A DNA stretch of 5,103 nt from positions 1 to 5,103 of the forward strand of contig JAHJSI010000053.1 in NCBI GenBank assembly GCA_018830465.1. The letters run 5' to 3'. The DNA comes from Patescibacteria group bacterium. Its GTDB lineage: Bacteria; Patescibacteriota; Patescibacteriia; UBA2169. The number at the start of each line of letters is the position of its first letter. Within the stretch, counting starts at the first letter, position 1. This document shows, piece after piece, positions 1-4,119 of this stretch. The position numbers and the translations under genes were made by a program. The notes under the pieces are model-generated. The model had not been told where the DNA came from, made no database searches, and saw nothing but the letters and a program-made list of their open reading frames with translations.

Positions 1-191
1 AAAGCGCTAAAATGCCAAAAGATAAAATTTTTGAATTTGATAATACTCAAAATGCTGGATTATTCATCCAGAAGCGCCTTGAGCAAGGGGATATTGTTCT
101 AGTCAAAGGTTCGCGCTCAATCCATATGGAGCGTATTGTTCGTGAAATCATGGCTCATCCACAACAAGCTGATGAATTACTTGTGCATTGA
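1..191 (+). CDS. murF: UDP-N-acetylmuramoyl-tripeptide--D-alanyl-D-alanine ligase (MurF-type Mur ligase), C-terminal fragment
   Basis: MurF adds D-Ala-D-Ala to the UDP-MurNAc tripeptide in the cytoplasm, the last soluble step in making the peptidoglycan precursor. Only the last 62 codons are present, in the frame whose first whole codon is at base 3; the gene starts before the window. The visible segment ends with GDIVLVKGSRSIHMERIV followed by a short helix and a TGA stop. The G-D-x-V-L-V-K-G-S-R-x-x-x-M-E-x-V pattern is the hallmark of the MurF C-terminal (Rossmann-like) domain, and the protein ends about 20 residues after it, as expected for the family. The ATP and central domains cannot be seen, so another Mur ligase of the same superfamily is possible but less likely. 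The last 15 bases overlap the 3' end of the convergent dus gene. No convincing terminator lies between them. Confidence 0.8.
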   Translation, partial: SAKMPKDKIFEFDNTQNAGLFIQKRLEQGDIVLVKGSRSIHMERIVREIMAHPQQADELLVH

Positions 192-1148
192 TTTTTTGAT
201 GATTTTTTCAACATCATCCGCGTTTTTTGCGCTCATTAGTTTCATGCGCAATTGCTTTGCTCCATCCCAGCCAGAAATATAGGCCTTGAAATGTTTTTTC
301 ATTACTGCGAACGATTTGTGCTTGCAGAGTTTTTCAAATAGTTTTGCATGTTCAATCAATACACGAAGCTTATCGTGCGTGTCTGTTGTTTTACCAGAGA
401 AGAACCACGGGTTTCCAAATACGCCCCTGCCAATCATTATGCCATCAACACCTGTATCTTTTGCTTTAGCACGCGCATCTTCCAAATCCGAAACATCGCC
501 ATTGCCGATGATAAGCGTGTTTGGCGCGATTTCATCTCGCATGCGCACAATCTCATTTGCTAAATGCCATTTAGCAGGCACGCGCGACATTTCCTTGCGT
601 GTTCTAAAATGAATCGTCAAAGCTGAAATATCCGTCTTAAGCAAAGCAGGAATCCATGTCTGAATTTCATTTTTTGAATATCCAATGCGCGTCTTGATTG
701 AGATAGGAAGTTTTAGTGCTCCTTTTTTTGCTGCAGTAATTATTTTTTGAGCAAGTTTTGCGTCTTTCATCAGACCAGCGCCAGCGCCTTGCTTTTCAAC
801 TTTTTTATCCGGACATCCCATATTAATATCTAAACCATCAAATTTGAGATCTTGTATTATGCGCGCGGCTTTAGCTATATTGTCAGGATTCGCGCCAAAA
901 ATCTGCGCGACAATTGGCCGCTCTTTTGCGGTAAATTTTAGATTTTTTATAATCTCGTCTTTATTACCAAGCGCTAATCCGTCTGCAGACACAAATTCAG
1001 TCCACATTACATCTGGCCCGCCAGAGGCGGGTAAATTTTCCTTTGAATATTTCGCTATAATTCTGCGGAATGCGGCATCTGTGACATCAGACATCGGAGC
1101 CAAACAAAAAAATGGCTTAGGTAATTTTTTCCAAAATGTTTTTTTCAT
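177..1148 (-). CDS. dus: tRNA-dihydrouridine synthase (Dus family)
   Basis: This is an FMN- and NAD(P)H-dependent enzyme that reduces uridines in the D-loop of tRNA to dihydrouridine in the cytoplasm. The 323 residues match the usual family length. The TIM-barrel landmarks are in order: APMSDVTD (17-24), the active-site segment DINMGCP (107-113) with the proton-donor Cys at 112, KTRIG (152-156) with the FMN-contacting Lys, IHFRTRKEM (179-187), IGNGDV (214-219) and GIMIGRGVFGNPW (236-248). The C-terminal helical tRNA-binding domain includes MKKHFKAYISGW (283-294). The subfamily (DusA, B or C) cannot be fixed; it looks closest to DusB. Residues 41-45 (PASGG) are encoded exactly by a 15-bp palindrome at 1017-1031. 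Position 181 is Phe where Gly or Ala is usual. The ATG at 1146-1148 is chosen because APM follows at the normal distance. It has no Shine-Dalgarno sequence and a very short leader. The 3' end overlaps murF. Confidence 0.95.
   Translation of the reverse strand: MKKTFWKKLPKPFFCLAPMSDVTDAAFRRIIAKYSKENLPASGGPDVMWTEFVSADGLALGNKDEIIKNLKFTAKERPIVAQIFGANPDNIAKAARIIQDLKFDGLDINMGCPDKKVEKQGAGAGLMKDAKLAQKIITAAKKGALKLPISIKTRIGYSKNEIQTWIPALLKTDISALTIHFRTRKEMSRVPAKWHLANEIVRMRDEIAPNTLIIGNGDVSDLEDARAKAKDTGVDGIMIGRGVFGNPWFFSGKTTDTHDKLRVLIEHAKLFEKLCKHKSFAVMKKHFKAYISGWDGAKQLRMKLMSAKNADDVEKIIKKSMHK
1017..1031. repeat. 15-bp GC palindrome inside dus
   Basis: CCCGCC-AGA-GGCGGG is a perfect 6-bp inverted repeat with a 3-base centre. 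It is 12/15 G+C within AT-rich coding sequence. On the coding strand it is exactly five in-frame codons (Pro-Ala-Ser-Gly-Gly, residues 41-45), lying between the first barrel strand region and the conserved PDVMWTEFVSADGL block. The same CCCGCC/GGCGGG theme recurs in the intergenic repeat at 2344-2395. It may be an inserted repeat unit tolerated in a surface loop; that is inference. Confidence 0.6.
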
Positions 1149-1160
1149 AAACTTATTTTT

Positions 1161-1169
1161 ATTATATCA
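1161..1169 (-). promoter_or_regulatory. Extended -10 promoter of dus
   Basis: On the minus strand the sequence reads TGATATAAT, a perfect TATAAT (1161-1166) with the TG of an extended -10 (1168-1169). Twelve bases separate the box from the dus ATG, so a start 6-8 bases downstream leaves a leader of only about 5-7 nt. No good -35 is visible; the usual position falls in the stem of the neighbouring terminator. Confidence 0.6.
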
Positions 1170-1170
1170 T

Positions 1171-1211
1171 AAAAAAAGAGCCAGTTGTTATTCCGACTGG
1201 CTCTTTTTTTT
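1171..1211 (-). terminator. Rho-independent terminator of the metalloprotease gene (bidirectional shape)
   Basis: A perfect stem GAGCCAGT/ACTGGCTC (1178-1185 with 1196-1203) closes a 10-base loop. It is flanked by a run of seven A on the left and eight T on the right, so the pairing can extend to 15 bp. Read on the minus strand, the hairpin is followed by a U tract ending just before the dus -10 box. It therefore best serves as the stop for the protease transcript and insulates dus. The symmetry would also stop plus-strand transcripts. Confidence 0.9.
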
Positions 1212-1218
1212 GTTTCAA

Positions 1219-1265
1219 GGCATGCTCGGGAAATGCCTCTCATGAATTAAGCGAGCCGAGCATGC
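1219..1265 (-). other. Long-armed hairpin in the 3' untranslated region of the metalloprotease gene
   Basis: GCATGCTCGG (1220-1229) is a perfect inverted repeat of CCGAGCATGC (1256-1265), 10 bp, with a 26-base spacer. A second, competing pairing is possible: GGCAT (1219-1223) with ATGCC (1233-1237). The element lies between the protease stop codon and its terminator, 8 bases from the terminator T run. It has no coding potential beyond a few codons. It could be a 3' stabilising structure, a small RNA, or the relic of a repeat; the sequence does not decide. Confidence 0.55.
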
Positions 1266-1305
1266 TATTCAGTAGTTCACATATCACCTCTGTACGCGTT
1301 AGCAA

Positions 1306-2208
1306 TTAGTATAGCTTCCTTATGCCTGTAATATCTCCAGCTTCTAATGTCTGCTTTTTGGTTTCAGCATAACTTGCGTATCCATACATTGTTACTTCAG
1401 AACATTCAGTAGTATAAAGGTCACCCATTCCAACACTATGTCCAAGTTCGTGGGTAGCTATGTTTTCAAAGTCCATCTTTCCAGCTTCTCCTACTCCCCA
1501 ATCAAAGTCTACATCGTCAAATATCATATCCCATTCGACAAGCTCTCTGGATGGTGGTGGTCCACCGAATACTCCCCATATAATTGCAACTGCAATTGCA
1601 CCTTCATGGTCAATATCTGCAAAATACAATTCATTCTTGTTGTCTGGACTGGCCATATCTGCTCCGTCAACTATTCCAGCAATTTCATCTCCAAGTATAT
1701 TAACACCCGCTGCAGTTTCCCATTTTACAATATCTGTTGCTACATTGTTTTGTATAAATGTTCCATCTAAACCTCTTGTATTTGCTGAATCAACTATGTA
1801 TTGTTCAACAGTTTTCCACTTAGCTCCTTTTGATAAGAAACTATAACAAGAACTAGTGTCTGGTTCTTCTGGTTCATCTGCACAATCTTCTGGACATTTA
1901 TTTGCATTTTCTCCGGGCTCGCAAATATTGTTACCGCAAATTGTTCCTGGTTTAGCAAAATCCTTTTTGTACTTAACCATGGCATATCCTTCTACTATCT
2001 TGCCATTGTCCATTGCTGTGCCTAAACTAAAGATACCTGGCGCAACTTCTATTGCGCGAGCAGGGATAGTTACAGTTGCTTTTCCTTTTGATGGATTAAC
2101 ACCAACTACCCGCTTTTCTTGATTTGGTTTTGCTGCCACTGCTACGGAAAAAGAAACAGTAATCACAAAACCAAAGATTACACTAATTGTTATGATTTTT
2201 TGTATCAT
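1306..2208 (-). CDS. Secreted matrixin-like zinc metalloprotease (HExxHxxGxxD)
   Basis: This is a predicted exported zinc endopeptidase of the metzincin clan; the substrate is unknown. Residues 1-26 form a signal peptide (short basic start, hydrophobic core, cleavage near AVAA/KPN). Residues 27-88 are an unassigned segment. CGNNICEPGE followed by CPEDC (91-109, four Cys) is a small disulphide-rich motif seen in secreted proteins. An acidic linker DEPEEPD (111-117) follows. The catalytic domain spans about 120-300. HELGHSVGMGD (253-263) gives zinc ligands His253 and His257, catalytic Glu254, and Asp263 at the third-ligand position, where matrixins usually have His and snapalysin-type enzymes have Asp. 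Met274 in TMYGYAS fits the Met-turn. Cys121 and Cys269 could form a further disulphide. There is no C-terminal anchor, so the product should be released or held by the Cys region. No Shine-Dalgarno sequence precedes the ATG. It is transcribed alone, from a duplicated promoter to a strong terminator. Confidence 0.88.
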   Translation of the reverse strand: MIQKIITISVIFGFVITVSFSVAVAAKPNQEKRVVGVNPSKGKATVTIPARAIEVAPGIFSLGTAMDNGKIVEGYAMVKYKKDFAKPGTICGNNICEPGENANKCPEDCADEPEEPDTSSCYSFLSKGAKWKTVEQYIVDSANTRGLDGTFIQNNVATDIVKWETAAGVNILGDEIAGIVDGADMASPDNKNELYFADIDHEGAIAVAIIWGVFGGPPPSRELVEWDMIFDDVDFDWGVGEAGKMDFENIATHELGHSVGMGDLYTTECSEVTMYGYASYAETKKQTLEAGDITGIRKLY

Positions 2209-2236
2209 ATGTTTATAAAATTAATTATTATTCTTT

Positions 2237-2278
2237 TTATAATTTAATTATACAACTTATAATTTAATTATACAACTT
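2237..2278 (-). repeat. 20-bp tandem duplication carrying a -10 box in each copy
   Basis: The 20-base unit ATAATTTAATTATACAACTT occurs twice without interruption or mismatch (2239-2258 and 2259-2278), and the match extends two bases to the left. Each copy contains TATAAT when read on the minus strand (2247-2252 and 2267-2272). The duplication is almost pure A+T and sits directly upstream of the metalloprotease gene. Confidence 0.9.
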
Positions 2279-2294
2279 TTGATTGAAGATTCAA
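2247..2294 (-). promoter_or_regulatory. Tandem sigma-70 promoters of the metalloprotease gene
   Basis: The distal promoter is TTGAAT (2289-2294), a 16-base spacer, then TATAAT (2267-2272). The proximal one uses the other repeat copy: TTGTAT (2270-2275), a 17-base spacer, then TATAAT (2247-2252). The distal promoter has the better -35 (four of six bases). The expected starts lie near 2260 and 2240, giving leaders of about 50 and 30 nt. Both lack a Shine-Dalgarno sequence near the ATG. Confidence 0.6.
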
Positions 2295-2303
2295 GTTTAA
2301 AGA

Positions 2304-2330
2304 TGGTATCCTCTACGGGAATCGCCCTCC
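2304..2330 (-). other. Possible decayed copy of a tRNA 3' end
   Basis: This stretch matches the CCA, acceptor and T-arm end of the neighbouring tRNA-Glu gene (2414-2440) at 18 of 27 positions without gaps. The match includes the terminal TGG (CCA on the minus strand) and the eight-base GGGAATCG of the T arm. The pairing needed for a T stem and acceptor is lost. It lies in the same orientation, 110 bases away. It may be a remnant of a second tRNA, a worn attachment-site duplication, or chance similarity. Confidence 0.25.
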
Positions 2331-2408
2331 TACGCTCTGAGTACCCGCCTGCCAAAGCTATGCTTTGCATTGCGGGCAGGCAGGGCTACGGCGGGTGAAA
2401 ATCCCTGT
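2315..2408. repeat. Imperfect inverted-repeat element with nested hairpins
   Basis: The core pairs CCCGCCTGCC (2344-2353) with GGCAGGCAGG (2375-2384), nine of ten bases. Inside it CAAAGC-TAT-GCTTTG (2353-2367) forms a smaller hairpin. Outer arms pair more loosely: ACGGGA (2315-2320) with TCCCTGT (2402-2408), and CCC.CC (2325-2330) with GG.GGG (2390-2395). The core is GC-rich against an AT-rich background and has no open reading frame. From memory, unverified, similar CCCGCCTGCC repeats recur between genes in Parcubacteria. No T run follows on either strand, so it is not a standard terminator, although it could mark the 3' end of the tRNA transcript. Confidence 0.6.
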
Positions 2409-2413
2409 ATTTT

Positions 2414-2488
2414 TGGTACCGCCACGGGGAATCGAACCCCGATTACCAGAATGAGAATCTGGCGTCCTAACCATTAGACGATGGCGGC
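2414..2488 (-). tRNA. tRNA-Glu (anticodon CUC)
   Basis: The minus strand folds into a full 75-nt cloverleaf with an encoded CCA end. The acceptor stem pairs GCCGCCA with TGGCGGT, discriminator A73. The D stem is GTCT/GGAC. The anticodon stem CCAGA/TCTGG holds loop TTCTCAT, with anticodon CTC at 2453-2455, decoding GAG. The T arm is CGGGG-TTCGATT-CCCCG. The U11-A24 and U13-G22 pairs, A46 and a four-base variable loop lacking position 47 are known glutamate identity features, which supports the call independently of the anticodon. The first acceptor pair is G1-U72, a wobble instead of the usual G-C. Confidence 0.97.
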
Positions 2489-2499
2489 TTAATATCGAT

Positions 2500-2528
2500 A
2501 ATATAGCTATTTTTTGATAAAAATGCAA
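2500..2528 (-). promoter_or_regulatory. Probable promoter of tRNA-Glu
   Basis: On the minus strand TTGCAT (2523-2528) is followed, after a 17-base spacer, by TATATT (2500-2505). Eleven bases separate the -10 from the tRNA 5' end. The boxes are imperfect (three and five of six), but the spacing is ideal. It overlaps the divergent lemA promoter, so the two may compete for polymerase. Confidence 0.45.
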
Positions 2529-2542
2529 ATATTTGTTATAAT
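2514..2542 (+). promoter_or_regulatory. Strong sigma-70 promoter of lemA-TPM operon
   Basis: TTGATA (2514-2519) matches the -35 consensus at five of six bases. A 17-base spacer leads to a perfect TATAAT (2537-2542), with TG at 2534-2535 making an extended -10. The start should fall near 2549, giving a leader of about 22 nt. A second TATAAT at 2545-2550 has no matching -35 and is probably just AT-rich sequence. Confidence 0.8.
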
Positions 2543-2570
2543 ATTATAATAAATATTAATTTTTTAAAAT

Positions 2571-3137
2571 ATGCCAAAAATCAAATCAAAATGGATAATA
2601 ATCGGGATTATCGCGCTTGCTGTGCTTTGGGCTTGGAGCGGATATAATGGGCTAGTATCAAAAGATGAAGCAGTCGTAAGCCAGTGGGCAAATGTTGAAT
2701 CAGTGTATCAGCGCAGGTTGGATCTTATCCCAAATATCGTGAATACAGTAAAAGGATCAGCAGCTCAAGATGAAAAGATATTTACGACATTAGCAGAAGC
2801 GCGGTCAAAATACGCAGGCGCTGGAACAACAAACGAAAAAGCAGTTGCAGCAGGAGAAATAGAATCAGCTTTGTCCAGGTTGCTTGTTATAGTTGAAAAT
2901 TATCCAGATTTAAAATCACAAGAATCTTTTCAAGCGTTGATCGCGGAACTTGAGGGCACGGAAAATCGAATCAGCGTTGAGAGAAGGCGTTATAATGAAG
3001 AAGTAAAATCATACAACACAACAATTAGGAAAGTTCCGCGAAATATTTTAGCTAATATGTTCGGATTTGATCGGCATGATTTGTTTGAAGCGGCTGAAGG
3101 CGCGGAAGATGCGCCTGTTGTGGATTTTGAGGAATAA
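2571..3137 (+). CDS. lemA: LemA family membrane protein
   Basis: LemA proteins are widespread envelope proteins with one N-terminal membrane helix and a helical-bundle domain; their biochemical role is not established. A basic start (MPKIKSK) precedes the membrane segment at about 8-22. The bundle then carries the family signatures: RRLDLIPNIVNTVKG (48-62), AEARSKYAGA (75-84), YPDLKSQESFQALIAELEG (111-129), ENRISVERRRYNEEVKSYN (131-149) and the IRKVPRNILANMFGF block (152-166). The acidic tail (AEGAEDAPVVDFEE) is usual for the family, and 188 residues is normal length. The ATG lies about 22 nt from the predicted transcription start with no Shine-Dalgarno sequence. An upstream start is unlikely because of the promoter. 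The last two sense codons, GAG GAA, serve as the ribosome site of the TPM gene six bases further on, so the two are probably co-transcribed and translationally coupled. Confidence 0.95.
   Translation: MPKIKSKWIIIGIIALAVLWAWSGYNGLVSKDEAVVSQWANVESVYQRRLDLIPNIVNTVKGSAAQDEKIFTTLAEARSKYAGAGTTNEKAVAAGEIESALSRLLVIVENYPDLKSQESFQALIAELEGTENRISVERRRYNEEVKSYNTTIRKVPRNILANMFGFDRHDLFEAAEGAEDAPVVDFEE
3129..3134 (+). promoter_or_regulatory. Shine-Dalgarno site of the TPM gene, inside lemA
   Basis: GAGGAA is nine bases before the ATG at 3144 and forms the last two codons of lemA. It fixes the start of the downstream gene and ties its translation to ribosomes finishing lemA. lemA itself has no such site. Confidence 0.75.
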
Positions 3138-3143
3138 TTTTTC

Positions 3144-4031
3144 ATGAAACGTTTAATTGCGGCAATTTTATTATTTTTTCCTTTGATTGCGAATGCGTAT
3201 GTGTCTCCAGGCAATGCGCAAGGTTTTGTTAATGATTTTGCGGGCGTTTTGTCTGATAGTTCAAGAGAGGAACTTGAGGCCTTGCTAGTCGATTATCAAA
3301 AGCAGACAAACAACGAGATTAGCGTTGTAATTATAAATTTTCTCGGAGACGAAACAATTGAAACTTTTGCGGTGAGATTATTTGAAGAATGGGGAATAGG
3401 ACAAAAAGGAAAAGACACTGGGGCATTATTTTTAATAAGCATAGCAGATAACAAGATGCGCATTGAAACAGGATATGGGCTGGAAGGGGATTTAACTGAT
3501 ATTGAATCAAAGCGCATTGTGTCAGATGTTGTGCCTCCGTATTTCAGATCAGAAGATTGGGACGAAGGAGTGCGCGCTGGCGTTGTTGGAATGATAAGCG
3601 CGATTGGAGGAGATTATTCTCCAAGTCCAGAAGTAGCTCGCGATCCAAATGCGCGCAATCAGTCTGAATTTCATATTCAAGATTATTTTTGGTTTTTGAT
3701 ATTTATATTTATCTGGTCTGGGTCTATTTTCGCGCGCTCTAGGTCTTGGTGGGCTGGAGGAGTTGTGGGTTTAGTCGCTGGCGTGGTTGTGGGATTAGCT
3801 TCAGGCGCATGGCTTTGGCTTCCCGCGTTTATTATATTTGGTCTTGTATTTGATTATTTTGTTTCAACAAAATATCGCAAAACATTCATGCGTGGCGACC
3901 ATATGAGCATGGCATGGCCTTTATTGTTTTTAATGGGCGGCAGGCCAGGCAGAAGATGGGATAAGCCTGGCGGTTTTGGCGGTTTTGGAGGCGGTTTGTC
4001 CGGCGGAGGCGGGGCAAGCGGAAAATGGTAA
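3144..4031 (+). CDS. TPM domain (YgcG-like) membrane protein with Gly-rich tail
   Basis: TPM domains (formerly DUF477) occur in bacterial YgcG proteins and in plant TLP18.3/Psb32, which takes part in photosystem II repair. Phosphatase activity was reported for the plant protein, but the bacterial role is unclear. Residues 1-18 form a signal peptide with an ANA/Y cleavage site. The TPM domain covers about 27-155, outside the membrane: VNDFAGVLSDSSREELEALL (29-48), NEISVVIINF (57-66), KGKDTGALFLISIADNKMRI (88-107) and ETGYGLEGDLTD (108-119). Hydrophobic segments at about 181-197, 203-222 and 224-240 are probable membrane helices. The C terminus ends in the family's Gly-rich tail (277-295, closing GGGGASGKW). 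The 295 residues are typical. It follows lemA by six bases in an arrangement that recurs widely in bacteria and suggests a shared envelope function. No terminator follows before the sigma gene. Confidence 0.93.
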   Translation: MKRLIAAILLFFPLIANAYVSPGNAQGFVNDFAGVLSDSSREELEALLVDYQKQTNNEISVVIINFLGDETIETFAVRLFEEWGIGQKGKDTGALFLISIADNKMRIETGYGLEGDLTDIESKRIVSDVVPPYFRSEDWDEGVRAGVVGMISAIGGDYSPSPEVARDPNARNQSEFHIQDYFWFLIFIFIWSGSIFARSRSWWAGGVVGLVAGVVVGLASGAWLWLPAFIIFGLVFDYFVSTKYRKTFMRGDHMSMAWPLLFLMGGRPGRRWDKPGGFGGFGGGLSGGGGASGKW

Positions 4032-4032
4032 T

Positions 4033-4060
4033 TTGCTTAATTTATAAAACATGCTAGTGT
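4033..4060 (+). promoter_or_regulatory. Probable promoter of the sigma factor gene
   Basis: TTGCTT (4033-4038), a 16-base spacer, then TAGTGT (4055-4060) preceded by TGC, an extended -10. The hexamers match only partly, but T1, A2 and T6 of the -10 and the TTG of the -35 are kept. The predicted leader is about 50 nt. It starts two bases after the TPM stop codon. Confidence 0.45.
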
Positions 4061-4104
4061 AACAAAAATTGTTCGTTTCACAATCAACAACTTCTAATCC
4101 TTGA

Positions 4105-4114
4105 AAGGGGGTGG
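4105..4114 (+). promoter_or_regulatory. Extended Shine-Dalgarno site of the sigma factor gene
   Basis: AAGGGGGTGG matches the anti-Shine-Dalgarno complement AAGGAGGTGA at eight of ten bases, five bases before the ATG. It is the strongest ribosome site in the window and fixes the start at 4120. Confidence 0.85.
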
Positions 4115-4119
4115 TTTGA

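Noticed and set aside
189..191. TGA read as glycine, as in some CPR lineages
   Set aside because: Reading through adds only about 15 unrelated codons, and MurF already ends at the usual distance after its KGSR motif. No other gene in the window has an internal TGA.
198..228. Hairpin GATGAT/ATCATC followed by six T as a murF terminator
   Set aside because: The stem is only 6 bp of mostly A-T pairs, the T run starts several bases later, and the sequence is dus coding sequence.
844..1245. 133-codon plus-strand reading frame opposite dus
   Set aside because: It is the reverse complement of a clear Dus gene, has no family signature, and runs through the dus promoter and the terminator.
1242..1286. 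Mini reading frames on the minus strand after AGAGGTG
   Set aside because: The ATG is followed at once by TGA, and the alternative GTG frame is about 15 codons with no suitable ribosome-site spacing.
1438..2122. Several plus-strand frames and one alternative minus-strand frame over the metalloprotease
   Set aside because: They overlap a well-supported gene with signal peptide and catalytic motif, and show no recognisable domain, ribosome site or promoter.
4068..4084. ATTGT/ACAAT hairpin in the sigma leader as a regulatory element or terminator
   Set aside because: It has five AT-rich base pairs with no T run; such pairings are expected by chance in this composition.
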